DNA of 64,000 bases from JBGVSA01 sp041807905. GTDB lineage: Bacteria; Pseudomonadota; Gammaproteobacteria; Burkholderiales; Rhodocyclaceae. Positions 8,514-17,406 of this stretch are shown here, piece by piece. Positions within the stretch are counted from its first letter, which is position 1; each line of letters begins with the position of its first letter. The translations under genes were made by a program, and so were the position numbers. Below the pieces are notes generated by a model. The model saw only the letters and a program-made list of their open reading frames with translations. It was not told the DNA's origin and made no database searches. The stretch spans positions 62,001 through 126,000 of the forward strand of contig NZ_JBGVSA010000005.1 in NCBI RefSeq assembly GCF_041807905.1, given 5' to 3'.

Positions 8514-9502
8514 TGCATTCACTCCTGCAGGCACTCTCGCCGAAGGGGCGCGATGCCCGCCTGTCGATCCTGATCTTCCATCGCGTCACCGCACAATGCG
8601 ATCCGCTGTTCCCGGGCGAGATGCACGCCCGGCGTTTCGACGCTACCCTGGCGTGGCTGGCGCGCTGGTTTCAGGTGCTGCCGCTGCGCGACGCCGTCGC
8701 GCGCCTGCAGGCGGCCGAATTGCCGGCGCGTGCGCTGGCGATCTCTTTCGATGATGGCTATGCGGACAACGTTGAGGTCGCGCTGCCCATCCTCCAACGT
8801 CATGGCATGCCGGCGAGCTTTTTCATCGCCAGCGATTTTCTCGGCGGTGGTTGCATGTGGAATGACGACATCATCGAAGCCGTGCGCGCCAGTACGCTCG
8901 ATGAGCTGGATGTCGGCCCGCTGGGGCATTATTCGCTGCGCACGGTGGACGCGCGCCGCCGGGCGATCGCCCAACTCATCGGTCAGATCAAATACCTGCC
9001 GCCGCTGGCGCGCGCAGAGGCCGTGCACGAAGTACAACGCCGCTCGGGATGCGGCGCCGCGCCGACGCTGATGATGCGCCCCGAAGGCGTACGCACCCTG
9101 CATCGCGCCGGCATGGAGATCGGCGCGCACACCGCCACACATCCGATCCTGGCGCGGCTGAACCGCGTCGATGCCGCCAACGAAATCGCGCGCGGGCGCG
9201 CCGCGCTGGAGGACATCATCGGCGAGCCAGTGACGGGTTTCGCGTATCCCAATGGCAAGCCGGACACTGACTATCTTCGCGAGCATGTCGACATGGTCCG
9301 CGCGCAAGGCTTCGCCTACGCCGTGTCGACCGCACCGGGCGCGGCGCGCCTGGGGGACGACGTATTCGAGCTGCCGCGCTTCACACCATGGGACGACACA
9401 CGCCTGCGTTTCGGCCTGCGCATGGCGCGCAACCTGGCGTCGTCGCGCCGCCGTCCGCAATCGTGCGCGGGCGAGCGGGTGCCCGCGGTGCAGCCGGGCT
9501 GA
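8510..9502 (+). CDS. Polysaccharide deacetylase (CE4/NodB fold)
   Basis: This 330-residue protein has the NodB homology domain: catalytic-base and metal motif ISFDDGYADN near residue 80, a second metal motif GAHTATHPILARL near residue 205, and GFAYPNGKPDTDY further on. It has no clear signal peptide, so a cytoplasmic or membrane-adjacent site is inferred. In exosortase-type loci such enzymes remove acetyl groups from amino sugars of the polymer. Tandem ATG codons sit at 8510 and 8513; the first overlaps the previous TGA. It is followed after 4 bp by the next glycosyltransferase. Confidence 0.87.
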   Translation: MMHSLLQALSPKGRDARLSILIFHRVTAQCDPLFPGEMHARRFDATLAWLARWFQVLPLRDAVARLQAAELPARALAISFDDGYADNVEVALPILQRHGMPASFFIASDFLGGGCMWNDDIIEAVRASTLDELDVGPLGHYSLRTVDARRRAIAQLIGQIKYLPPLARAEAVHEVQRRSGCGAAPTLMMRPEGVRTLHRAGMEIGAHTATHPILARLNRVDAANEIARGRAALEDIIGEPVTGFAYPNGKPDTDYLREHVDMVRAQGFAYAVSTAPGAARLGDDVFELPRFTPWDDTRLRFGLRMARNLASSRRRPQSCAGERVPAVQPG

Positions 9503-9506
9503 TGCG

Positions 9507-10664
9507 ATGCGTATCCTGATGGCAGTACCGCATTCGCCGTTCGGCGATTCATTTGGTGGGCAGCAGCGCACCGCCTTGCTGCTGCGCGCCTTGCAGCGCC
9601 ATGGCGACGTGGACGTGGTGATGGTGCGCGAAGCGGATCGCGACGGTGTCGTCGCCGCGCCGGAAGCGGGCGTCCACGCCGCGCTGGAATGGCGCCCGCG
9701 CGCTGGCGGGATCAACCGCTTTGCGCCGGCGCACGCGCTCGTCGCACCTGTGCAATTGGCACTGGGGCGATCGCTGGCGGACTACGATCTCGCGGTCGGC
9801 CATCACCTTTATCCGCTGTGCAAGCTGCCGTGTCCGGCGCACGTGCCGACGCTGGTCGACCTCGACGATATTTCGCCGCTGCTGTGGTCCGGGCGATGCG
9901 ATGCGCGTGCGATGGTCGATCTTGCTCGCCAGGTGGTGGGGCGCACCTTGGCAAATCGACAGTTGGACCGCTTCGATCACTATCTCTTCGTATCGCAGCG
10001 TGACCGCGACCGCCTGCCTGGCCTGCGTGGGGACATTCTCCCCAACGCGCCGCGCGCCGTTGCGGCGACGCCGGATTTCGACCGGCCCTCGCTGCAGATC
10101 CTGTTTGTCGGCGCGCTGTGGTATCGCCCCAATGCGGACGCGATGGATTGGTTCACCTCGGCCGTGTGGCCTACGGTACGCCGTGCCGTACCCGAAGCCC
10201 GCTTGCTGATCGTCGGTGCCGCCTCACCCGAGGTGCGGGAACACTGGAACCGGATCGATGGCGTGCGGGCCCCGGGCTTCGTGGATGATCTGAGCGAGGC
10301 CTACCGCGACAGCGCGTTCGCCATTTCGCCAACGCGCCTTGGCGGCGGGAGCAACATCAAAGTGCCCGAAGCGTTGGCCCATGGCCGCACGTGTGTGCTC
10401 ACGCCGTTCAGCCTGGCGGGCTTCCGTGGATTGTTCGAATCGGGGCGCGAGCTGCTCATGGCTGTCGATGCCAAGGATTTCGCACGTACCTGCATTGAGC
10501 TGCTGGGTAATCCGGAGCGTCGCGCGGCGCTGGCCCGCGCCGGACATGCGACCGTGGCGCGTGAGCTGGCGCCTGCGCGCAGCGCGGCGATCATCGACGC
10601 GGCCATTGCCGCAACGCTGTCGCGCCGCGCGGCACCGGTGCTCGCATCGCAGGTGCGGGCATGA
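9507..10664 (+). CDS. Glycosyltransferase, GT-B fold (family 4-like)
   Basis: This 385-residue protein begins MRILMAVPHSPFGDSFGGQQR, with the GG donor-side turn of GT-B enzymes. The C-terminal donor region has ILFVGALWYRPNADAMDWF and the loop SPTRLGGGSNIKVPEALAHG, where the first glutamate of E-x7-E is not conserved, as in several family 4 subgroups close to the exosortase-associated Stp1 enzymes. The ATG at 9507 follows the deacetylase stop by 4 bp, and its TGA overlaps the flippase ATG. It is likely another transferase of the same polysaccharide; the substrate is unknown. Confidence 0.8.
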   Translation: MRILMAVPHSPFGDSFGGQQRTALLLRALQRHGDVDVVMVREADRDGVVAAPEAGVHAALEWRPRAGGINRFAPAHALVAPVQLALGRSLADYDLAVGHHLYPLCKLPCPAHVPTLVDLDDISPLLWSGRCDARAMVDLARQVVGRTLANRQLDRFDHYLFVSQRDRDRLPGLRGDILPNAPRAVAATPDFDRPSLQILFVGALWYRPNADAMDWFTSAVWPTVRRAVPEARLLIVGAASPEVREHWNRIDGVRAPGFVDDLSEAYRDSAFAISPTRLGGGSNIKVPEALAHGRTCVLTPFSLAGFRGLFESGRELLMAVDAKDFARTCIELLGNPERRAALARAGHATVARELAPARSAAIIDAAIAATLSRRAAPVLASQVRA

Positions 10665-12151
10665 CTTCGGCGCAGATGACCGGTGCGCTCTTGCGCGGCA
10701 CGCTCTGGTCGCTCGCCCTGCGTTGGTTTACACGCGCCATCGGGCTGGTCAGCACCATTGTGCTGGCGCGCCTGCTGCTGCCCGACGACTACGGCGTGGT
10801 GGCGATGGCGATGCTGGTCACCGGGCTGGTGGAGGTCTTCCTTGCCTCGGGCGCGGACAATGCGCTGCTGCGCCAGCCGAACGCCACGCGCGAGTACGCC
10901 GACTCGGCATGGACCATGAAGGTGATCGAGTCGTTGATCGTCGCCGCCACGGTGGCCGCGATCGCGCCCGTGGCCGAGTGGTACTTCAAGGAGCCGCGCG
11001 TGTCGCCCGTCATGTGGGCGCTGAGCCTGGGTTTCGTGATCGCCGGTTGCGGCAGCGTGGGCCCGCTGCTGGCGCGCAAGGAGCTGGACTTCGCGCTCGA
11101 GGTGCGACTGGGCGTGATCGCCAAGATCATTTCGTTCGTGGTGACCGTGGCGTGCGCATGGGGGTTGCGCAACTACTGGGCGCTGGTGATCGGCGTGCTC
11201 ACTGGTCACCTGTCGGGGGCCGTGCTCAGCTATGTGCTGCACGCCTACCGCCCGCGCTGGTCGCTGCGGCACGTGCGCGAGTTGTGGTCGTACTCGCAGT
11301 GGCTGCTGGTGTCGGGCATCGGCAATTACTTCGCCAGCAAGATCGATGAGTTCGCCGCCGGCCGCATCGGCACGCCAGCCGAGCTGGGCCTGTACCGCGT
11401 ATCGAGCGAACTGGGCACGATGGTGTCGACCGAACTGGGCGCGCCGATCAATCGCGCACTGTTGCCGGTACTGGCTGCCATGCAGGGCGAGCCCGAGCGC
11501 ATGCGCCGCGCGCTGATGAAGACCGTGGCTGCCGTCAACACGCTCACGCTGCCGGCCGGCGTGGGGCTGGCGCTGGTGGCGCAGCCGGCCGTGGCGGTGC
11601 TGCTGGGCGCGCAGTGGGCGGCTGCCGTGCCCTACTTGCAGGCCTTTGCACTGCTAGGCGCGGTGCGCTTCATCGTCGGACCGTACTACACGATTTTCAT
11701 GGCGACGGGACAGTCGCGCGTGCTCGCCAAAATGTCATGGTGCGAGCTGATCCTGTTCGGCGTCTTTGCGATTCCGCTCTCGGCGAGCCATGGTGTACCA
11801 GGCCTGGCTGCCGCCAAGCTGTGTTCGAGCGTGCCCATCGTGGCGCTGTGGGTGCTGCTCGGGCATCGCCATGGCCTGCGTTTCGGCGAGCTGGCGCGGC
11901 AGGTGGCACGTCCGCTCGCCGGTTGCCTGCTGATGGCGTCCGTGCTGTGGTGGATGCCCGTCATGAGTGCGTCGGCGTTGCTCGATCTGGCGCTGCGCGT
12001 GGCGCTGGGCGCCGTCGTGTACGGTGGGTGGATGGCTGTTTCGTGGCACCGTTGCGGGCGACCGGAAGGTGTCGAATCGATGCTGTTCCGGCGCGTGGCT
12101 CCCTGGTTCGGCCGCCGCCCTGAGAACCTGGAACGCAACGAAACGTCATGA
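10661..12151 (+). CDS. Polysaccharide flippase, MOP superfamily (Wzx/WzxC-like)
   Basis: This 496-residue membrane protein has about twelve to fourteen hydrophobic segments spread evenly over its length, including VSTIVLARLLLPDDYGVVAM near the N-terminus, the typical opening of lipopolysaccharide/colanic acid translocases. It is inferred to flip undecaprenyl-linked repeat units across the inner membrane before polymerisation by the ligase-like protein encoded upstream. ATGA overlap with the preceding gene supports one operon. The last residues (RPENLERNETS) are hydrophilic and cytoplasmic. Confidence 0.87.
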   Translation: MTSAQMTGALLRGTLWSLALRWFTRAIGLVSTIVLARLLLPDDYGVVAMAMLVTGLVEVFLASGADNALLRQPNATREYADSAWTMKVIESLIVAATVAAIAPVAEWYFKEPRVSPVMWALSLGFVIAGCGSVGPLLARKELDFALEVRLGVIAKIISFVVTVACAWGLRNYWALVIGVLTGHLSGAVLSYVLHAYRPRWSLRHVRELWSYSQWLLVSGIGNYFASKIDEFAAGRIGTPAELGLYRVSSELGTMVSTELGAPINRALLPVLAAMQGEPERMRRALMKTVAAVNTLTLPAGVGLALVAQPAVAVLLGAQWAAAVPYLQAFALLGAVRFIVGPYYTIFMATGQSRVLAKMSWCELILFGVFAIPLSASHGVPGLAAAKLCSSVPIVALWVLLGHRHGLRFGELARQVARPLAGCLLMASVLWWMPVMSASALLDLALRVALGAVVYGGWMAVSWHRCGRPEGVESMLFRRVAPWFGRRPENLERNETS

Positions 12152-12194
12152 CGTTTCGCGATATTCCGGGTTCCGAGACTGCGGAGCCGTCGTG

Positions 12195-12898
12195 ATGGTC
12201 GAGGAATCCTACGGGGAGCAATATGCCGCATGGAAAGGCTGGGAGCCCGCCCAGTTCGGCACTTGCCGCGCGCCGGTCGCACGCCAGTTTGCGGCCGAGC
12301 TGGCGCGCCTGCCGTTGCCATCGCGCGCGTTGCGCGTATTGGACGTGGGCTTTGGCAACGGCGCCTTCATCGGTTGGGCACGGGGTGAGGGGCACCGCTG
12401 CGACGGCGTGGAGCTGAACCCGGTGCTGCGCGAACTGGCGACCCGCCATGGCGTGAGCGCCTTCAACGATCTCGCGGCCGTACCGGCCGCCGCGTACGAC
12501 CTGCTGACGGCCTTCGATGTATGCGAGCACATCGATGTGCAGGATCTTGTGCCCTTTTTCAAAGAGGCGCGCGCCCGTCTGGCGCCGCAGGGCGTGATGC
12601 TGGTGCGCGTGCCCAACGGCGACAGCCCCTTGTCCGGCATCTACCAGCGCGGCGACATGACGCATCGCACGCTCATCGGCAGCGGCATGCTGCGCCAGAT
12701 CGCCGATCAGGCCGGCATGGACCTGCTGTTTGCCGATGCCCCCGCGCGATCGGGCGAGAGCCTTCAGCAGCGCGCCCGCGACCTCGGTCGGCGATGCGTG
12801 GAATACGTCATCGGCCGCTTGTACTACGACGGACAGGTCGTGAGCTTCGACCCCAACCTTGTGGCGGCCATGCGCCCGCGCCGGGCGGTGTCGGCATG
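12195..12898 (+). CDS. Class I SAM-dependent methyltransferase
   Basis: This protein of about 234 residues has the SAM-binding motif I VLDVGFGNGAF near residue 50, the acidic end of strand 2 (GVELNP) and motif LLTAFDVCEHID, followed by a post-motif strand GVMLVRVPNGDSPLSG. That set is typical of Methyltransf_11/UbiE-like folds used to methylate sugars or polymers. ATG 12195 was chosen; an in-frame GTG at 12192 is possible. It begins 43 bp after the flippase and ends overlapping the ATG of the next glycosyltransferase, so it probably decorates the polysaccharide. Confidence 0.82.
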
Positions 12899-14185
12899 AA
12901 TCGGAGCGCCGCCGGATTCAACGTGATCGGCTACCTCGGCGCCGCCATGGGGCTGGGCGTGAGCGTTCGCATGCTGGTCCAGGTGCTGCGCGAGGCGGGG
13001 CACGATGTCGTGGGACTGGATATCGATGGTCTGGCCGGTGTGCAGCGGGCGCGCGTAGCGCATGACATCCCGCTGGTAAGCAGCGTCGAACAATTGCCTT
13101 TCCGTCACAACATCATGTGCGCGGCGGTCCAGACGCTGCCGGCCTTTCTGCTGCGGCGCCTGTCGGGCTTGCTCGCGCCCCGGTTCCGTAACGCTGCATA
13201 CGTCTTCTGGGAGTTACCCGCCATCCCGCGTGCGCTGCGTCCGGCGCTGGCGCTGTTCGACGCGACCCTGGCGGGCAGCCAGTTCACCAAGCAGGCGATC
13301 GAGACTTCGGTGAGCGGCTCGCGCAGCTTCCTGATGACCCACGCCTTGCCGCGCGATCTGTACATTGCGGCCCGATCTGATGTGCGTCGCCGCTTCGGTC
13401 TGCCGGAAGATGCCTATCTGTTCTGCGCGAGCTTCGATCTGTTCAGCGGCGTGCAGCGCAAGAACCCGGAGGCGCTGATCGAGGCCTTCACGCGCGCCTT
13501 TCCCCCTCAGCAGCGGGACGCGCATCTGGTGCTCAAATGCAACGGCGATCCGGCGCTGGCGCGGGCCAGTCCGCTGATGCGCAGACTGTTGCAGCGCGTG
13601 ATCGATGATGGGCGCGTGCATCTCATCATCGAGACACTGGACTACGCCGACGTCATGGGGCTGTACGGCGCCTGCGATGCGTATCTGTCGTTTCACCGCG
13701 CGGAAGGGCTGGGACTGGGGGCGATGGAGGCGATGTGGCTGGGTCTGCCGGTGATCGCCACCGGCTACTCGGGCAACATGGATTTCATGAATGCGCGCAA
13801 TTCCATCCTGCTGCCGTACCGCCTGGTGTCGACGGCCGGTGCGGAGTGGCATTATTCGCCGGCTTTCTGCGGCCGCGCGGCGCAGTGGGCGGATGTCGAC
13901 GTGGCGGAAGCCGCGCAGGCCATGCGGCGCTTGCACGACGATGCGAACCTCGGCCGGCTGCTCGGCGCGCGCGCCAGGCGCGACATTGCCGAACTGCAGG
14001 ACGTCGCGTGGACCGCGCCATGGTTGCCGCAACTGCAGCGGGCGCTCGATGAGCGCGACGGCGGCGCGCGGCGTGCCATCGATACGCTGCGCCTGCGCTC
14101 TGCCGAATGGCTCGATCCGGTGCTGCTGCGCCTGAATGCGCAGGCAGCCATGAGCCGCGTCATGCGCCGCGTGCGGCCATCGTAG
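12896..14185 (+). CDS. Glycosyltransferase family 4, last gene of the packed operon
   Basis: This 429-residue GT-B protein starts MNRSAAGFNVIGYLGAAMGL, followed by a gene-specific N-terminal domain. The C-terminal half carries FDLFSGVQRKNPEALIEAF, YLSFHRAEGLGLGAMEAM with an E-x7-E pair, and GLPVIATGYSGNMDFM. The start overlaps the methyltransferase stop. The 3' end runs 26 bp into the convergent oligopeptidase gene (14160-14185), so no room remains for a terminator between them. It is likely involved in polysaccharide assembly; the sugar is unknown. Confidence 0.84.
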   Translation: MNRSAAGFNVIGYLGAAMGLGVSVRMLVQVLREAGHDVVGLDIDGLAGVQRARVAHDIPLVSSVEQLPFRHNIMCAAVQTLPAFLLRRLSGLLAPRFRNAAYVFWELPAIPRALRPALALFDATLAGSQFTKQAIETSVSGSRSFLMTHALPRDLYIAARSDVRRRFGLPEDAYLFCASFDLFSGVQRKNPEALIEAFTRAFPPQQRDAHLVLKCNGDPALARASPLMRRLLQRVIDDGRVHLIIETLDYADVMGLYGACDAYLSFHRAEGLGLGAMEAMWLGLPVIATGYSGNMDFMNARNSILLPYRLVSTAGAEWHYSPAFCGRAAQWADVDVAEAAQAMRRLHDDANLGRLLGARARRDIAELQDVAWTAPWLPQLQRALDERDGGARRAIDTLRLRSAEWLDPVLLRLNAQAAMSRVMRRVRPS

Positions 14186-16232
14186 TCAGCGCGAAAGCCA
14201 CCTGCCGCGCGCGTTCGCGCAATTGCTCGTAGCGGCCCGATGCGCCGCCATGTCCCGCTTCGAGGTGGGTGACGAGCAACAGCGGATTCGCGTCGGTCCT
14301 GGAGGCACGCAGACGCGCAGCGTACTTGGCCGGTTCCCACACCATTACCTGGCTGTCGTGCAGCGCCGCTTCGATCAGCATCGGCGGGTAGGCTTGCGCG
14401 GCGATGTTGTCGTAGGGCGACCACGACAGCATGCGGCGATAGTCCGTGGCGCGCTGCGGGTCGCCCCATTCCTCGTATTCGCCCACCGTCAGCGGCAGGC
14501 TCGGGTCGAGCATGGTGGTGACCACATCCACGAACGGCACTTCGAGAATGGCCGCGCCGAAGAGTTCGGGACGCAGATTGAGCACGGTTGCCACCAACAG
14601 GCCGCCTGCGCTGCCGCCCTGCGCGAGAATGCGGCCCGCCGAGGTGTAGCCGCCTTCGACCAGGCGTTCGGCACAGGCGATGTAGTCGGTGAAGCTGTTG
14701 CGCTTGTTGGCGAGCCGACCGCCGTCGTGCCAGCGCTGGCCCAGGTCGCCGCCACCGCGCACGTGCGCGAGGGCAAAGATCCAGCCGCGATCGAGCAGCG
14801 ACAGTCGAGTGCTGGAGAACCACGCGTCATTGGCCATGCCGTAGGCGCCGTAGCCGTCGAGCCACACCGGTGCCGTGCCATCGAGCGGCGTGTCGCGCCG
14901 ACGTACCAGCGAAACGGGGATCTGCGTGCCGTCGGCCGCTACCGCGTGGATGCGTTCCGACACATAGTGCGCGGGATCGAAATCGCCGAGCACCGGGGTG
15001 AGCTTGAGAAGCGTCGCCTGCCGCGTGGCGGGATCGTATTCGTAGATCGAATCGGGCGTGGTGAACGATTCGTACGTGTAGCGCAGCGTGGCGCTGTCCC
15101 ACTCCGGCAGGTCTTCGATATCCACGACGTAGGCCGGATCATCGAACGCGACGCGATGGGTCGTCGCGTCCTGCAGATCGGTGATCGACAATTGCGGCAC
15201 GCCCGCCATGCGCTCCGACACCACCAGCCAGCGTTGGTAGAGATCGATCTGTTCGAGAACGATGCCATCGGCGTGCGCGATGCGCTCCACCCAGTTGGCT
15301 TCGACCGGATCGGCAAGCGGCGCTTCGACGAGGCGGAAGTTCGGGCCCGTATCGTTGATGCGGATGAACAATCGATCGCTGTGGTGATCGACCTCGTATT
15401 CGATGTTGGCGCGGCGACGGCGCACCATGCGCCAGCGGCCGAGCGGCTGGTCGGCGGGCAGGATGCGCGTCTCGCTGGTGGTATGGCTGGCCGACACCAT
15501 CATCAGCAGTTGCTGGCTGCGTGTCTTGGCGACGAGCAGATTGAAGCGTTCGTCGCGTTCTTCGAAGATGAGTGTTTTTTCTCGTGTTTTCAGATCGAGG
15601 CGCCACAGGCGGTCGGCGCGATGCGTACGCGTGTCTTCGGTGACGTAGAAGAGCGTTTCATCATTGGCTGCCCAGGCGATGCTCGCTACGCGATTGATGG
15701 CAAAACGTTGGGTGCGGCCGGTGGCGAGATTGCGCACCCGCAGCCGGTAGTGGCGGTTGCCTCGCGTGTCTTCGCCCCAGGCCAGCAGCATGCCGGAAGG
15801 GCTGACCTCGTAGTCACCCACCTCGTAGAACGTGTGGCCCCGCGCCTCGGCGTTCTCGTCGAGCAACACTTCTTCGGGCGATCGTTCCCAGCCGTCCGGC
15901 GTGATGCGGCGGCGCACGTGGATGGCATATTGCTGACCGGCTTCGGTGCGGCTGTAGTACATCCACGGCCCGAATCTGACCGGCACCGACAGGTCGGCTT
16001 CCTTGATGCGCGCGAGCATCTCGCGATAGAGCGACTCTTGCAGCGGCACCGTCGGCGCCATCGCGCGGGCGGCGTATTCGTTCTCGTCCTGGAGGAAGGC
16101 GCGCAGCGCCGGATCATCGATGCGTCGCATCCAGTGATACGGATCGATGCGTGTGTGTCCGTGCTGCGTGAGTTTGCGGTCGCGGCGCGCGGCGATGGGC
16201 GGCGTGCCCGAGAGGTCGAATTCGATCGTCAT
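14160..16232 (-). CDS. ptrB: Oligopeptidase B-like prolyl oligopeptidase (S9A)
   Basis: This 690-residue serine peptidase is the usual length for the family. An N-terminal seven-bladed propeller (about 70-400) precedes the alpha/beta hydrolase domain. The catalytic triad is visible as Ser541 in GGSAGG, Asp626 in ALHDSQ and His661 in EAGHGG. The family cleaves short peptides after Arg or Lys in the cytoplasm or periplasm; no signal peptide is seen. Its ATG overlaps the TGA of the GT9 gene upstream, so the two are probably co-transcribed. The association with polysaccharide genes may be positional only. Confidence 0.92.
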   Translation of the reverse strand: MTIEFDLSGTPPIAARRDRKLTQHGHTRIDPYHWMRRIDDPALRAFLQDENEYAARAMAPTVPLQESLYREMLARIKEADLSVPVRFGPWMYYSRTEAGQQYAIHVRRRITPDGWERSPEEVLLDENAEARGHTFYEVGDYEVSPSGMLLAWGEDTRGNRHYRLRVRNLATGRTQRFAINRVASIAWAANDETLFYVTEDTRTHRADRLWRLDLKTREKTLIFEERDERFNLLVAKTRSQQLLMMVSASHTTSETRILPADQPLGRWRMVRRRRANIEYEVDHHSDRLFIRINDTGPNFRLVEAPLADPVEANWVERIAHADGIVLEQIDLYQRWLVVSERMAGVPQLSITDLQDATTHRVAFDDPAYVVDIEDLPEWDSATLRYTYESFTTPDSIYEYDPATRQATLLKLTPVLGDFDPAHYVSERIHAVAADGTQIPVSLVRRRDTPLDGTAPVWLDGYGAYGMANDAWFSSTRLSLLDRGWIFALAHVRGGGDLGQRWHDGGRLANKRNSFTDYIACAERLVEGGYTSAGRILAQGGSAGGLLVATVLNLRPELFGAAILEVPFVDVVTTMLDPSLPLTVGEYEEWGDPQRATDYRRMLSWSPYDNIAAQAYPPMLIEAALHDSQVMVWEPAKYAARLRASRTDANPLLLVTHLEAGHGGASGRYEQLRERARQVAFALTTMAARGA

Positions 16233-17227
16233 GCCAGGCGCGCGTCCAGGGAGGCGAGCGCGTCGACGACCTCGGTGACGGAAATATCGGTGGCTGCGTG
16301 GCTGGCCGGCTGGATCACGCGATAGGGCACGTCCCAGGGGTGCCAGCGTGCAACGTCGGACTGGCCGAACATGGCGACGATGGGCTTGGCCAGCGCGGCG
16401 GCAAGATGCATGTGGCCGCCGTCGGAGCACAGCAGCGCGTCGGTGAGCGACAGTCCGGCGATGAGTTCGGCCAGCGAATGCGTCGGGCAGGGAGCCAGCG
16501 GCACGTCGGTACAGGCGTTGAAAATGGCGCGCGCCTTGTCATCGTCGCCCGGATGCAGCGGATTGTTCTCGGCGCCCGGCGACCAGAACAGCGCGAAGCG
16601 TACGCCGGGCCTGCGCGCGTGCAGCGCACGCATCAGTTCTACGAAGCGCTCCGCCGGCCAGCGTTGCGAAGGCTTGCGCGAACTGATGTGTACGCCGAGC
16701 AGCGGGCCCCCATCGCGCGGCGCGAGACGATCGCGCAAGGCTTCGCGCAGTTCGGGGCGGGGGACGACGTGCGCGGCGGGCAGCGGATTCGTGGCCACGC
16801 CCAGCGCGCGCAGGATGTTGGCGGTGCGTTCGACTTCGTGGCGGGCTTCGTTCGAGGCGGGCACATCGTCCTGGCTGAGGACGCGGGCCGCGCCGATGAG
16901 GGTGGCCATCTGCTGCGCGCTGCGCTGCGTGCCGGACGCAGGCAGCAGGATCAGGTCGAGCTTGCGCTGCCGCAGCGACCACAGTTGGCGAACGCGCGCC
17001 AGCGTGTTTTTGACGAGACTTTCGCCCGGCCCCAGGTGCTTGGCCTTCTGATAGCTGAAGACTTCGTCGATGTCCGGGTTGGCGTGCAGCACTTCGGCGT
17101 TGTAGCGGGTGACGAGTGCGCCGATCCAGGCGTCGGGGTAGTGGGCCCGGAGTGCGGCGATCATCGGCAGTGTGCACACCAGATCGCCGATGTTGTCGCG
17201 GCGTATGACGAGGATGTTCAAGCTCAT
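16229..17227 (-). CDS. Glycosyltransferase family 9 (ADP-heptose:LPS heptosyltransferase-like)
   Basis: This 332-residue protein has the family 9 opening ILVIRRDNIGDLVCTLPMI and the C-terminal donor signature DGGHMHLAAALAKPIVAMFG. Family members transfer heptose to the lipopolysaccharide inner core. ATG 17227 was preferred over an upstream in-frame TTG at 17252 because the conserved sequence starts there. The gene is followed by ptrB with a 4-bp overlap. It may act on LPS core or on the neighbouring polysaccharide. It is too far from known WaaC/WaaF wording to name. Confidence 0.83.
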   Translation of the reverse strand: MSLNILVIRRDNIGDLVCTLPMIAALRAHYPDAWIGALVTRYNAEVLHANPDIDEVFSYQKAKHLGPGESLVKNTLARVRQLWSLRQRKLDLILLPASGTQRSAQQMATLIGAARVLSQDDVPASNEARHEVERTANILRALGVATNPLPAAHVVPRPELREALRDRLAPRDGGPLLGVHISSRKPSQRWPAERFVELMRALHARRPGVRFALFWSPGAENNPLHPGDDDKARAIFNACTDVPLAPCPTHSLAELIAGLSLTDALLCSDGGHMHLAAALAKPIVAMFGQSDVARWHPWDVPYRVIQPASHAATDISVTEVVDALASLDARLA

Positions 17228-17406
17228 TGGGAATCGGTCGTTGATATGCAAACGGGGCCCGGCAGCGCGAAGGCCGCGTCATGCCGCACTGCGGCAAGCG
17301 AAGACTGCGAATTCTGCGCAGAATGGCGTGCCTTTGTCCATGGAAGACGGGTTTTGTCTTCTGCTAGCATCGGCCGTCAATACAACAATGAGACTTGTCC
17401 AGACCC

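Noticed and set aside
14223..16325. 700-codon plus-strand frame opposite oligopeptidase B
   Set aside because: Shadow frame; oligopeptidase B has an intact triad and normal length on the other strand.
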